In this document: positions 19,950 to 32,335 of the stretch, in pieces
Numbering within the stretch: position 1 is the first letter of the stretch
Layout of the letters: each line of letters opens with the position of its first letter
Made by a program: the position numbers and the translations under genes
Assembly: GCF_900101265.1 (NCBI RefSeq)
Contig: NZ_FMZS01000002.1
Coordinates: forward strand, 496,001-560,000
Direction of reading: 5' to 3'
DNA length: 64,000 bases
DNA from: Massilia sp. PDC64
GTDB lineage: Bacteria; Pseudomonadota; Gammaproteobacteria; Burkholderiales; Burkholderiaceae_D
Notes under the pieces: generated by a model
The model's input: only the letters and a program-made list of their open reading frames with translations
Told to the model about the DNA's origin: nothing
The model's database searches: none

Positions 19950-19979
19950 CTTATCAACAAGTACATAAGTACATGTCAA
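19950..19979 (-). promoter_or_regulatory. probable cspA promoter
   Basis: On the minus strand: perfect -35 TTGACA (19979-19974), 18-base spacer, GATAAG as -10 (19955-19950). It would give a leader of about 70-75 bases. The -10 is weak, so this is a moderate call. Confidence 0.45.
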
Positions 19980-20032
19980 TAACTGCATTGTTGGTGCAAT
20001 AATCTTGTAAGTCAAGCGGTTTTGAACGCGTG

Positions 20033-20050
20033 TTGTGAAAATTTTCACAA
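20033..20050. promoter_or_regulatory. 18-bp perfect palindrome, Crp/Fnr-family-like operator
   Basis: TTGTGAAAATTTTCACAA. It fits the Crp half-site arrangement TGTGA-N6-TCACA exactly. It lies 164 bases from cspA and 146 bases from clpS. The binding protein is unknown. Confidence 0.5.
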
Positions 20051-20195
20051 TCGCCTAAAAACAACCTCTTGATTTTTGCAATCGGACCGCCATCTGCGCA
20101 CCAACTGGAAAACGCGTAAGATGGAAAGCAAATGGGATTACCCTGAGCGTTAGTTTCCGCACACACGAAGATCGAAAGCAATTTAGAATACCCCT

Positions 20196-20494
20196 ATGGC
20201 AACCAAGCACGATACCGAACAGCTGCTGGAGCGGCAGACAGTCAAGCCACCTCCCTTGTATCAGGTGGCGTTGCTCAATGACGACTACACGCCGATGGAG
20301 TTCGTGGTCGCCATCATCCAGGAGTACTTCAACAAGGATCGCGAGACGGCGACGCAGATCATGCTTTCCGTACACCGCCATGGTAAAGGAGTGTGCGGCG
20401 TGTTTTCCAAAGATATAGCGTGTACCAAAGTGGAGTTTGTATTAACGCATGCGCGCAAGGCAGGCCACCCCCTGCAGTGCGTGATGGAGGAAGT

Positions 20495-20498
<4 letters not shown>
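20196..20498 (+). CDS. clpS: ClpS adaptor of the ClpAP protease
   Basis: 100 aa N-degron adaptor that delivers substrates with destabilising N-terminal residues to ClpA. The core contains [20 protein letters not shown] (residues 27-46) with the substrate-pocket acidic residues, and the ClpA-binding stretch [15 protein letters not shown] and [18 protein letters not shown]. No strong ribosome site is visible. The stop overlaps the clpA ATG by four bases, the standard clpS-clpA arrangement. Confidence 0.97.
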
Positions 20499-22795
<2,297 letters not shown>

Positions 22796-22815
22796 GCGAT
22801 TTCTTGATCGCTATC

Positions 22816-22844
22816 AAAAGCCCGCCTCGTGCGGGCTTTTTTTT
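22816..22844 (+). terminator. rho-independent terminator of clpSA
   Basis: AAAAGCCCGC (22816-22825), five-base loop, GCGGGCTTTT (22831-22840) extended by four more T. Confidence 0.9.
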
Positions 22845-22950
22845 CGTCATGCGCATGTCACAAAAGAATGCCTGGGGTGTCACACATATTCATTTTGTTG
22901 TCATACGGCATTCATATAATCGGTCGCATCCCTCCCATCCGGACACGATC

Positions 22951-24576
22951 ATGCGACTCGCACAGCTTTCCACCGGCACCAAGATCATCGGCGCCTTTGC
23001 CGTGGTGTCCCTTGCCATTGTCATCATTTCCATCGTCGCGCTGTGGCGGATGCAGGCCGCCGACGCCATCACGAACGACCTTGTCAACAACAAGCTGGCC
23101 CGGCAACAGCTGACGGCCGAGCTGCTGGGCGTGACGCGCCTGAACGGCGTGCGTGCCGTCGCGATCGCCCGCAGCGACAGCCTGGAGGCGGGCGATTATT
23201 TCCAGGCCATGCTCCAGCAGGGCGAAAAGAACGCGGCCGCGCTCGAGGCGAAGCTGGGTGCGCTGCCGTCCGTGGCGGACGAGCGCGCGCTGATCGACGC
23301 CGTCGCCCAGCGCAAGGCCGCCTACGTGAAAGTCCGGCAGCAGGTATTCCAGGCCAAGGATCTCGGCAAGACGCAGGAAGTCGAACAACTGGCGTCCGGC
23401 GACCTGGCCACGACCTTCGACGCCTACACGCAGGCCCTCGACGCGCTGCTCGCGTGGCAGGCGCGCGAGGCGCACGCGCTGGCCGCCACGTCCGCGCAGG
23501 CGTTCGCCCTCAGCCGCGTGCTGCTGCCCGCGTTCGGCCTGGCCGCGTTGCTGGTCGGCTGCGCCGCCGGCTGGCTGCTCACGCGCAGCATCGTGACGCC
23601 GCTGCAGGATGCCGTCGTGCTCGCCGAGCGCGTCGCGACGGGCGACCTGTCCGCCACCATCGAGCACGCACGCGGCGACGAGATCGGCCGCCTGTTCGAC
23701 GCGCTGAACCACATGACGGACGGCGTGTCGGCCACGGTCGTGAAAGTGCTGGACAGCGCCCGCATGATCGACGGCGCATCGGCCGAGATCGCGGCCGGCA
23801 ACCGCGACCTGTCGCACCGCACGGAAGCGCAGGCGCGCAGCCTGCATGCGACCGTGCAGGCGATGGCCGACCTGACCGAGGCCGTGGAACAGAACCACGT
23901 GAACGCCCACGACGCGAACGAGCTCGCGCTGGCCGCGTCAAGCGTCGCGAAGGACGGTGCCGGCGCCGTCGGGCAGATGGTGGAGCGCATGGAGACGATC
24001 CGCCAGTCCGCCGCACGCATCGGCGACATCACGGCGATGATCGACGGCATCGCGTTCCAGACGAATATCCTCGCGCTGAACGCGGCCGTCGAGGCGGCGC
24101 GCGCGGGCGAGCAGGGCCGCGGCTTCGCGGTGGTGGCCGGCGAGGTGCGCAACCTGGCCCAGCATTCCGCCTCGGCGGCGAAGGAAATCAAGAACCTGAT
24201 CGGCGAGTCGACGCTCGCGATCGCGTCCGGCGCCGGCATCGCCAGCGCGGCGGGCGACACGATGCGCGAGATCCTCGACCGCGTCCAGCAGGTGGCCGAC
24301 CTGCTGCATGCGATCGACGGCGCCAGTTCGGAACAGGCGGCCGGCATCGCGCGCGTGCGCGGCGTCATCGCCGAGATCGACGAGGCGACGCAGCAGAATG
24401 CCGCCATGGTCGAGCAGGCAGCCGCCGCGGCGGCCACGATGCGGGCGCAGGCGGAGGAGTTGACGGACGTGGTGTCCACGTTCCGCGTGCGCGGGGCCGA
24501 GGTTGCGCGTCACGTGCTCATTGAGGAGAATCAGGACGAGCGGGGGCTTGCGTTGCCGGCACCGGCGTATGCCTGA
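22951..24576 (+). CDS. methyl-accepting chemotaxis protein
   Basis: 541 aa transmembrane chemoreceptor. TM1 at about residues 11-32; a periplasmic four-helix-bundle-like sensor of about 150 residues (Tar/4HB type, Ala/Gln-rich, no Cys); TM2 at about 188-210; a HAMP domain (about 212-265, with [21 protein letters not shown]); and a signalling hairpin tip [37 protein letters not shown] that contacts CheA/CheW. The ligand is unknown. The ATG at 22951 is chosen because the hydrophobic TM1 starts right after it. No che genes are near, so it is an orphan receptor. A REP-like element follows the stop. Confidence 0.93.
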   Translation: MRLAQLSTGTKIIGAFAVVSLAIVIISIVALWRMQAADAITNDLVNNKLARQQLTAELLGVTRLNGVRAVAIARSDSLEAGDYFQAMLQQGEKNAAALEAKLGALPSVADERALIDAVAQRKAAYVKVRQQVFQAKDLGKTQEVEQLASGDLATTFDAYTQALDALLAWQAREAHALAATSAQAFALSRVLLPAFGLAALLVGCAAGWLLTRSIVTPLQDAVVLAERVATGDLSATIEHARGDEIGRLFDALNHMTDGVSATVVKVLDSARMIDGASAEIAAGNRDLSHRTEAQARSLHATVQAMADLTEAVEQNHVNAHDANELALAASSVAKDGAGAVGQMVERMETIRQSAARIGDITAMIDGIAFQTNILALNAAVEAARAGEQGRGFAVVAGEVRNLAQHSASAAKEIKNLIGESTLAIASGAGIASAAGDTMREILDRVQQVADLLHAIDGASSEQAAGIARVRGVIAEIDEATQQNAAMVEQAAAAAATMRAQAEELTDVVSTFRVRGAEVARHVLIEENQDERGLALPAPAYA

Positions 24577-24598
24577 ATAGCCTAAGACATTCTGCAAC

Positions 24599-24684
24599 GT
24601 CGTCCCCGCGCAGGCGGGGACCCAATTTGTACGCGCAGCGATAACGCATGCAGAGCTTGGATCCCCGCCTTCGCGGGGATGACG
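24599..24684. repeat. REP-like inverted pair of GC hairpins
   Basis: Two palindromes, GTCCCCGC-gcag-GCGGGGAC (24602-24621) and ATCCCCGC-cttc-GCGGGGAT (24661-24680), lie in inverted orientation to each other. Each carries the outer arms CGTC/CCAA typical of the CGTCATCCCCGCG-AAGGCGGGGATCC repeats scattered in many proteobacterial genomes. They sit between the convergent MCP and transsulfuration genes, where they may act as a terminator or mRNA stabiliser. Confidence 0.8.
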
Positions 24685-24700
24685 CATTTGGGGCGCAGGC

Positions 24701-25882
24701 CTACATTGCCGCCAACGCTCTCTCCAAGTCGGCCCGCTGGTCTTCGACGTGCTCGATCCCGACGGACAAGCGGATCAACCCGTCGCCGATTCCGAGCCTT
24801 GCCCGCTGGTCCGCCGGAATGGTCGCATGCGTCATGATGGCCGGATGTTCGATCAGGCTCTCGACGCCGCCGAGGCTCTCGGCCAGCGTGAAGATCTCGC
24901 ACTGTTCCAGGAAGCGGCGGGCACCGGCGATGTCCGTATCGAGGTCGATCGAGATGATGCCGCCGTAGCCGTGCATCTGGCGCCTTGCCAGCTCGTGCTG
25001 CGGGTGCGACGTCAGGCCGGGATAGTAGACGTGCCGCACCTTGGCCTGACCCTGCAGCCACTGCGCCAGGTCGAGCGCGTTGCTGTTGCTGCGTTCCACG
25101 CGCAGGGCCAGCGTCTTGATTCCGCGGAGGACGAGAAAACTGTCGAACGGTCCCTGGATGGCACCCACGGCATTCTGGATGAAGCCGAGGCGCTCGCGCC
25201 ATGCCTGCTGGTGCGCGTGGCCGCCCACGACGGCGATGCCGCCGATGACGTCCGAGTGGCCGTTCATGTATTTCGTCGTCGAGTGCACGACGATGTCGAT
25301 GCCCAGTTCCAGCGGGCGCTGGTTGATCGGGCTCGCGAACGTGTTGTCGCACACCGTCATCACGCCGCGCTCGCGGCACAGCTGCGCGATCGCGTGCAGG
25401 TCGGCCAGCTTGAGCATGGGATTCGTCGGCGTCTCGACCCACACCATCTTCGTGTCCGGCCGGAGACTCCCCGCGAGCGCGAGCGGGTCCGTCAGGTCGA
25501 CGTACGTGAAATCGTGGCCGGCGCTTGCGCGGCGCACGCGTTCGAACAATCGGTAGGTGCCGCCATACATGTCGTCGCCCGCGACGATGTGCGAGCCGGC
25601 CGGCAGTAGTTCCAGCACGGCCGCGATCGCGGCGAGGCCGGACGCGAACGCGTACGCGGCGCCGCCGCTTTCGATGTCGGCCACGCAGCGCTCCAGCGCC
25701 CAGCGGGTCGGGTTGTGCGAGCGGCCGTAGTCCAGGCCCTTGTGCACGCCCGGGCTTTCCTGGGCAAAGGTCGACGTCGCGTAAATGGGCGGCATCACGG
25801 CACCCGTCGTGGGGTCGGGCGCCTGGCCGCCGTGGATGACGCGCGTGGCGATGTGGCGTTGGTTGTCGTCTTGATGGCTCAC
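24701..25882 (-). CDS. cystathionine gamma-lyase/gamma-synthase family PLP enzyme
   Basis: 393 aa Cys/Met-metabolism PLP enzyme. The cofactor lysine is in STTKYMNGHSD. Other family motifs are SGLAAIAAVLELL, YGGTYRLF, WVETPTNPMLK and the C-terminal ESLGGVESLIEHPA. Because it is encoded directly after a cystathionine beta-synthase, with overlapping GTGA (25879-25882), its most likely role is cystathionine gamma-lyase in reverse transsulfuration (homocysteine to cysteine). Sequence alone does not exclude gamma-synthase activity. The start is GTG at 25882. It shares the upstream promoter of the CBS gene. Confidence 0.88.
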   Translation of the reverse strand: MSHQDDNQRHIATRVIHGGQAPDPTTGAVMPPIYATSTFAQESPGVHKGLDYGRSHNPTRWALERCVADIESGGAAYAFASGLAAIAAVLELLPAGSHIVAGDDMYGGTYRLFERVRRASAGHDFTYVDLTDPLALAGSLRPDTKMVWVETPTNPMLKLADLHAIAQLCRERGVMTVCDNTFASPINQRPLELGIDIVVHSTTKYMNGHSDVIGGIAVVGGHAHQQAWRERLGFIQNAVGAIQGPFDSFLVLRGIKTLALRVERSNSNALDLAQWLQGQAKVRHVYYPGLTSHPQHELARRQMHGYGGIISIDLDTDIAGARRFLEQCEIFTLAESLGGVESLIEHPAIMTHATIPADQRARLGIGDGLIRLSVGIEHVEDQRADLERALAAM

Positions 25883-27255
25883 GTGAGTGTCCTGCGCAGG
25901 TGGTTGAGAAGGTCGAAGCGGGTGATCAGGCCATAGAACCGGTCGCCGTCGACGATGACGGCCGTCAGGCCCCGGTCGAGGATGTCGCGCAGCTGTTGCA
26001 TGCTCGCGGAGGGCGCCAGCGTCTGCAGGTCGGACGTCATCGTGCCGGACACGGGCGCCTTGAAATGTTCCCTGTCATTCGTCACGTGCAGCAGCAGGTC
26101 GGATTCGTCGATCAGGCCCACGAGCTTGCCCTTGTCGACGACGGGCAGCTGCGCGAGATCGGCGCTGCGCATGCGGTTGAAGGCGGTCAGCAGGGTGTCC
26201 GTCGGGGACACGGTGATGACTTCGCCGTCGTCGAAGCGGCGGCCGATCAGGTCGCGCAGGTCGCCCATGCGGGGGCGGTGCAGCAGGCCCTGGTCCACCA
26301 TCCAGCCGTCGCTGTACACCTTGGTCAGATAGCGCGTGCCCGTGTCGCACACGAAGGTCACGACGCGCTTGGGCGTCGTTTGCGCGCGGCAGTAACGCAG
26401 CGCGGCCGCGAGCAGGGTGCCCGTCGACGAGCCGGCCAGGATGCCTTCCTGGCGCAGCAGTTCGCGCGCCGTGTTGAAGCTTTCCTCGTCGCTGATGGAG
26501 TATGCCGTCTTCACGCGCGACATGTCGGCGATGGACGGGATGAAATCCTCGCCGATGCCCTCGACGGCCCAGGAGCCGGAGACGTCGCTGACCTTGCCCG
26601 TCCTGATGTAGTCGGCCAGGATCGAGCCTTGCGGGTCGGCCAGCACGAATTCCAGGTCCGGCTGCACGCGCGCGAAGAAGCGCGACAGGCCCGTGAGAGT
26701 CCCGGACGAACCGACACCCACGACGATGGCGTCCAGTTCGTGGCGCATCTGGTCCCAGATCTCGGGCGCCGTGGTGGTCTCGTGCGCCGTCGGGTTGGCG
26801 GGATTGTTGAACTGGTCGGCGAACCAGGCGCCGGGGATCTCGCGCGCGAGCCGCGCCGCGTAGTCCTGGTAGTACTCGGGGTGGCCTTTGCCCACGTCGG
26901 AGCGCGTGAGGTGGATCTCGGCGCCGAGGGCCTTCAGGTGCAGGATCTTTTCGGACGCCATCTTGTCGGGCACGACGAGCACGACGCGGTAGCCCTTGAT
27001 GCGGGCGACGAGGGCGAGGCCGAGCCCCGTGTTGCCGGCCGTGGCCTCGACGACGGTGCCGCCGGGTTTCAAACGGCCGTCGCGTTCGGCCGCCTCGATC
27101 ATGGCGCGGCCCACGCGGTCCTTGATGGAGCCGCCGGGGTTCTGGGATTCGAGCTTGAGGAACAGGCGGCAGGGGCCCGTGTCCATGCGGGTCACTTCCA
27201 CCATGGGGGTGTTGCCGATCAGCGAAAACAGTGCAGCTTGCGACAAGTCTTGCAT
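25879..27255 (-). CDS. cystathionine beta-synthase with C-terminal CBS pair
   Basis: 458 aa. An N-terminal PLP fold-type II domain (about 1-320) has the cofactor lysine in NPGGSIKDR (Lys45), the phosphate-binding GSSTGTLLAA loop and the substrate loop EATAGNTGLGLAL. The C-terminal part (about 335-458) is a tandem CBS domain, typical of true cystathionine beta-synthases and absent from CysK. It condenses serine and homocysteine to cystathionine. There is no heme-binding N-terminal extension. An excellent GGAGG ribosome site precedes the ATG at 27255. First gene of a two-gene operon with the gamma-lyase. Confidence 0.9.
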   Translation of the reverse strand: MQDLSQAALFSLIGNTPMVEVTRMDTGPCRLFLKLESQNPGGSIKDRVGRAMIEAAERDGRLKPGGTVVEATAGNTGLGLALVARIKGYRVVLVVPDKMASEKILHLKALGAEIHLTRSDVGKGHPEYYQDYAARLAREIPGAWFADQFNNPANPTAHETTTAPEIWDQMRHELDAIVVGVGSSGTLTGLSRFFARVQPDLEFVLADPQGSILADYIRTGKVSDVSGSWAVEGIGEDFIPSIADMSRVKTAYSISDEESFNTARELLRQEGILAGSSTGTLLAAALRYCRAQTTPKRVVTFVCDTGTRYLTKVYSDGWMVDQGLLHRPRMGDLRDLIGRRFDDGEVITVSPTDTLLTAFNRMRSADLAQLPVVDKGKLVGLIDESDLLLHVTNDREHFKAPVSGTMTSDLQTLAPSASMQQLRDILDRGLTAVIVDGDRFYGLITRFDLLNHLRRTLT

Positions 27256-27536
27256 ATTGCCTCCGTGCGGACGGGCGGTGCGTCACCTCATGGGTGGCGC
27301 ATCAGGGAAGCTGGCACCGGTCGGGCACCAGGCCGTAGTAAAAAAATAATAATACGGTTTTTCACGCGCGTGTGGGTTGGCCCGCATTAAGGCGGGCCCG
27401 GCGTACGCGTGGTGGATGGCGGTTCAGGGCGCGTAACCATACCTGTTCTTGCCGTCGGAGCAACAAGGGCGCGTCACCGTGACCATCCGTTCCCGCAGCC
27501 GGTAGTAGAATCGTCCCATCCCGACAGGAGCTGCCG

Positions 27537-28025
27537 ATGCGACGACGAACGATGCTGGGCGCCGCGCTGTGGGCCGTGACGGCCGCGGCCGCGGGCGCCG
27601 ATGGAGAACGATTGATGAACGTGCATGCGAGCCTGAGCGTCGACGCCAGGCATGACAAGGTGCTGGTGACGATCAAGATCGAGAACCGCGGCGAGCAGCG
27701 GATCGGCCTGCCGCGCGAGATCGCGGCCGATTCCGAACTGTCGCGGCGCGTGTTCGATCTGCGCCGGCATCCGGACGGCGCCGAGTTGCCCTACACGGGC
27801 CGCATGGTCAAGCGCGGGGCCCTGACGCTGGACGACTACATCGCGCTGCCGCCGCACTCGGCCCGTACGCACACCATCGACATCACGCGGGCCTATGCCT
27901 TCGAGCCGGGCACGCATGCGTATGTGATCCGCTACCAGGGGGCGGTGCTCGCGGACGCACGCCAGCTGGAATCCGCGACCGAACTGTCGACCGAGCCGGT
28001 GACGTTCAGTCATACCGGACGCTGA
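27537..28025 (+). CDS. exported protein resembling the M35 N-terminal domain only
   Basis: 162 aa with an N-terminal signal-like segment (MRRRTMLGAALWAVTAAAAGA; the basic start suggests Sec or Tat-like export without a true twin-Arg motif). The rest is a single beta-sandwich-like domain. Residues about 85-150 (FDLRRHPDGAELPYTGRMVKRG, then LDDYIALPPHS and HAYVIRY) align with the N-terminal, non-catalytic domain of the two M35 proteases encoded next door (FEITRDGQPVRYLGAIAKRG, AADYFLLKPGAS, DYAIRY). No HExxH is present. It could act as a propeptide-like inhibitor, chaperone or decoy. Convergent with the proteases; a long hairpin lies between. Confidence 0.75.
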   Translation: MRRRTMLGAALWAVTAAAAGADGERLMNVHASLSVDARHDKVLVTIKIENRGEQRIGLPREIAADSELSRRVFDLRRHPDGAELPYTGRMVKRGALTLDDYIALPPHSARTHTIDITRAYAFEPGTHAYVIRYQGAVLADARQLESATELSTEPVTFSHTGR

Positions 28026-28073
28026 GCGTGGGCACGTAGGCATTTGAGGCTACCGGCCTCAAATGCCCACGCT
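28025..28073. terminator. long imperfect hairpin between convergent genes
   Basis: A 12-bp perfect inverted repeat GGCATTTGAGGC/GCCTCAAATGCC (28039-28050, 28056-28067; five-base loop) is flanked by AGCGTG/CACGCT (28025-28030, 28068-28073), giving an 18-bp stem with an eight-base bulge on one side. No T tract follows on either strand, so a bidirectional terminator role is likely but not proven. Confidence 0.5.
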
Positions 28074-28080
28074 TGCAGGC

Positions 28081-29160
28081 TTATTGAAGCGCCGGCGTAT
28101 TCTCGCCGAAGTACTCGTGCGAGTCGGCGTTGTCGATCGCCTGCGACGGATTGCTGACCGCCAGGCTGGCCGCGCCCGACTGGCCGTACACCCAGTCGTC
28201 GGTGCCTGCCACCACGTTGAAGTGGCTCATCTCGTGCACGAGGGTACCGCCTTTCGAATCGGTGCCCGTCATCGGCGCGCTCCAGAAGGCCTTGCACACG
28301 TGGATGGTGTAGGGCTGGGTCGGATACACATAGGCGTAGTAGGTCTTCTTGCAGCCGCAATCGACCGTGATCGGCTTGGTGGCGAAGGCGTCCTTGATCG
28401 CCGCGAAGTGGGACTTGACGGTCGCCACGCGGGCGCTGTCGACGGCGCCGAACCACTTGGTGTAGCGCGTACCCATCGTGCCCTTGGCCATGTAGGCGTC
28501 GCCGTCGGTCGCCATGGCCAGCGCGCTCGATACGGCGGTGGTGATGTCGGCCTGCTGCGAGGCCGTGCACTTGTTGAAGGAGAGGGCGCCGCCGGCCGCC
28601 GTCACCATGCCGGCCTGGGCCTGCATCTCGGCCAGCGACCTGGTCTCCTCGTTCGAGCCGCGCGGACGGACGCCGTCGATCCAGACGGTGGCGGCCTCGG
28701 ACTTCAGCTCGTCGCCGGCCTTGCCGCTGCCGTTGCCGATCCTGTAGCGGATCGCATAGTCGCCGGTGGTGGCCATGTCGTACAGCGCCGACAGCTCGAC
28801 CTTTGCAGTGTAGGAGGCGCCGGGCTTGAGCAGGAAGTAGTCGGCGGCGGTGGGCGCGCCGCGCTTGGCGATCGCACCCAGGTAGCGCACCGGCTGGCCG
28901 TCGCGGGTGATCTCGAACAGCGGCGCCTCGATCTCCTCGAACGGCGTGCGCGACTTCAGCACGTACTGCGGGCTGCCCGAGGTATTGGTGAAGGTGACCT
29001 TGACGACCACGTCGTCGCTCTTGCCCAGCGAGGTCTTTTCCGGTGCGACCGAGACGACCACGCCATTGCCGTTGCCGGGTGCGGCGTGGGCGGACAGGGC
29101 AGACAGCGATACGGCCAGCGCGGCGGCGCCCGCGGCGAGTTTCAGCAGATCTTTTCTCAT
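28081..29160 (-). CDS. secreted M35 (deuterolysin-like) metalloprotease
   Basis: 359 aa extracellular zinc endopeptidase of the M35 peptidyl-Lys metallopeptidase group. Signal peptide at about residues 1-27; N-terminal beta domain (about 28-145); catalytic domain with TLVHEMSHFNVVAGTDDWVYG near residue 310, where HExxH and the downstream Asp of GTxxxxYG supply the aspzincin zinc ligands; a conserved tail NADSHEYFGEN. Cysteines in CGCKKTYYAY and VCKAFWSAP are conserved in the paralogue. The ATG at 29160 follows GGAGA. It starts 20 bases after the upstream paralogue and is probably co-transcribed. Confidence 0.93.
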   Translation of the reverse strand: MRKDLLKLAAGAAALAVSLSALSAHAAPGNGNGVVVSVAPEKTSLGKSDDVVVKVTFTNTSGSPQYVLKSRTPFEEIEAPLFEITRDGQPVRYLGAIAKRGAPTAADYFLLKPGASYTAKVELSALYDMATTGDYAIRYRIGNGSGKAGDELKSEAATVWIDGVRPRGSNEETRSLAEMQAQAGMVTAAGGALSFNKCTASQQADITTAVSSALAMATDGDAYMAKGTMGTRYTKWFGAVDSARVATVKSHFAAIKDAFATKPITVDCGCKKTYYAYVYPTQPYTIHVCKAFWSAPMTGTDSKGGTLVHEMSHFNVVAGTDDWVYGQSGAASLAVSNPSQAIDNADSHEYFGENTPALQ

Positions 29161-29180
29161 CGTATTCTCCAATGGTGGCC

Positions 29181-30302
29181 TTAATTCAGCGCCGGATTGT
29201 TCTCGCTGAAGTATTCGTGCGAGTCGGCGTTGTCGATCGCCTGCGACGGATTGCTGATCGCCAGGCTGGCCGCGGCGGACTGGCCGTAGGCCCAGTCGTC
29301 GGTGCCGGCCACCACCGTGAAGTGGCTGGTTTCATGGATCAGGGTGCCGGCCTTGGAGTCGGTACCGGTCAGCGGCGCGCTCCAGAAGGCCTTGCACACA
29401 TAGATCGTGTAAGGCTGGTTCGGATACACGTAGGCGTAGGAAGTGTCGGTGCAGCCGCAGTTCACGTTGATCGGCTTGGTCGCCAGCGTGCTCTTGATGT
29501 TCGCGAAGTGCGAGCGGACGGTCGACACGCGGGTGCTGTTCACCGTGCCGAACCACTTGGTGTAGCGCGAGCCCATCGTGGTTTTGGCCATGTAGGCGTC
29601 GGCGTTGTTGGCGTAGGTCTGGGCTGCGCTCAGGGCCGAGGCGATGGTGCTTTGCTGCGAGGACGAGCAGCTGGTGGTGGACAGCCCGGCCGCCGTCACC
29701 GTGCCGGCGGCGGCCTGCATCTCGGCCAGTGACTTCGTCTCTTCGCGCGAGCCGCGCGGACGGGTGCCCTCGATCCACATCGAGGCGGTGTCCGACTGCA
29801 ACTCGCCGCCATGCTTGCCGCTGTCCTGGGCGCCGGCACTCAGCGCGGTCACGTTGGCGCCCGGGCCGCCGTCGGCGAACAGCTGCGGCGAAGCGGCGTG
29901 GTAGCGCACTGTGTAGTCGCCGGTGGTGGCCATGTCGTACAGGGCGGACAGCTCCACCCTGACGGTGTAGGAGGCGCCCGGCTTGAGCAGGTAATAGTCG
30001 GCGGCGGTCGGTGCGGCGCGCTTGACGATCTTGCCCACGTAGCGCACCGGCTGGCCGTCGCGCGTGACTTCGAACAGCGGCGCGCTGACGTCTTCGAACG
30101 GTGTGCGCGACTTCAGCAAGTACTGCGGGCTGCCCGAGGTGTTGGTGAAGGTGACCTTCACGACCACGTCATCGCTCTTGCCCATCGATGCCTTCTCGGG
30201 CGCGACCGAGACGACGATGCCGTTGTTGCCGGCGGCTTGGGTGGACATGGACATGGCCAGCACGGCGGCGCCGACAGCCATTTTTAACAAATTCCTGCTC
30301 AT
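29181..30302 (-). CDS. secreted M35 (deuterolysin-like) metalloprotease, paralogue
   Basis: 373 aa, a close tandem copy of the downstream protease. Signal peptide to about residue 23 (STQA). N-terminal beta domain with DDVVVKVTFTNTSGSPQYLL; catalytic motif TLIHETSHFTVVAGTDDWAYG; tail NADSHEYFSENNPALN. Compared with the other copy it carries an extra segment of about 25 residues (near residue 137, from SPQLFADGGPG) between the N-terminal and catalytic domains. A CGGAGA ribosome site precedes the ATG at 30302. Lead gene of the pair; promoter expected in the 250-base AT-rich gap behind it. Confidence 0.93.
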   Translation of the reverse strand: MSRNLLKMAVGAAVLAMSMSTQAAGNNGIVVSVAPEKASMGKSDDVVVKVTFTNTSGSPQYLLKSRTPFEDVSAPLFEVTRDGQPVRYVGKIVKRAAPTAADYYLLKPGASYTVRVELSALYDMATTGDYTVRYHAASPQLFADGGPGANVTALSAGAQDSGKHGGELQSDTASMWIEGTRPRGSREETKSLAEMQAAAGTVTAAGLSTTSCSSSQQSTIASALSAAQTYANNADAYMAKTTMGSRYTKWFGTVNSTRVSTVRSHFANIKSTLATKPINVNCGCTDTSYAYVYPNQPYTIYVCKAFWSAPLTGTDSKAGTLIHETSHFTVVAGTDDWAYGQSAAASLAISNPSQAIDNADSHEYFSENNPALN

Positions 30303-30553
30303 GTGATTTCTCCGTAGGCTTCGTTATTGCTGTTGTGCAGCGTTTGTTGTGACGGGCCGCCGCCACATCCAGAACTTGCTACGGATGTAACAAAAGCCCG
30401 GCAACCATCCTCGTAGAAATCATGAGAACAATCAAACAAAATTTAACACTGTTGTATATACGTTTGACATTCTTCAAACAATTGAATCGTGCGACTGGAA
30501 AAACTGTTGAGCCCGTGTTAAATGCGGGCCCGGCGCACTGGCATCAGGCGCTG

Positions 30554-32167
<1,614 letters not shown>

Positions 32168-32197
32168 GTTGCAAGTGTACCGCAATGTGCAACGCGT

Positions 32198-32223
32198 GTT
32201 TCATCGCAGTCTCACGCTGAAAC
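32198..32223. promoter_or_regulatory. possible PrpR site between prpR and DUF485-actP
   Basis: GTTTCA (32198-32203) and TGAAAC (32218-32223) in inverted orientation, 14 bases apart. The same half-sites form a tight dyad before prpB. Assignment to PrpR is an inference. Confidence 0.35.
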
Positions 32224-32335
32224 GGTTGGGCGCAAACATTTACGCGAGCCGTAAGAATCGGGTAAGGCGGCCCACTTAGCATCATTACCAGCCCGTCCAC
32301 CTGAGCGGCGCATTACTAGAAGATTGGAGACAAAA

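Larger units (their letters stand above)
19870..20195. other. divergent regulatory region between cspA and clpS
   Basis: 326 bases, markedly AT-rich, with no credible reading frame. It holds the cspA promoter and leader on one side, an 18-bp perfect palindrome at 20033-20050 in the middle, and the clpS upstream region on the other. No clear sigma-70 pair was found for clpS. Confidence 0.6.

Noticed and set aside
27256..27536. Possible SAM or other riboswitch ahead of the transsulfuration operon
   Set aside because: No recognisable riboswitch core or terminator/anti-terminator pair; only a strong ribosome site before the CBS gene.
30507..30533. GC-rich inverted repeat (GAGCCCG/CGGGCCC) downstream of prpR as a terminator
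   Set aside because: One G-T mismatch and no T tract directly after the stem on the prpR strand; too weak to annotate.
32264..32282. Possible sigma-54 promoter before DUF485-actP (GG and GC doublets in GGCGGCCCACTTAGC)
   Set aside because: The doublets are 11 bases apart instead of 10 and the flanks do not fit TGGCA/TTGCA.
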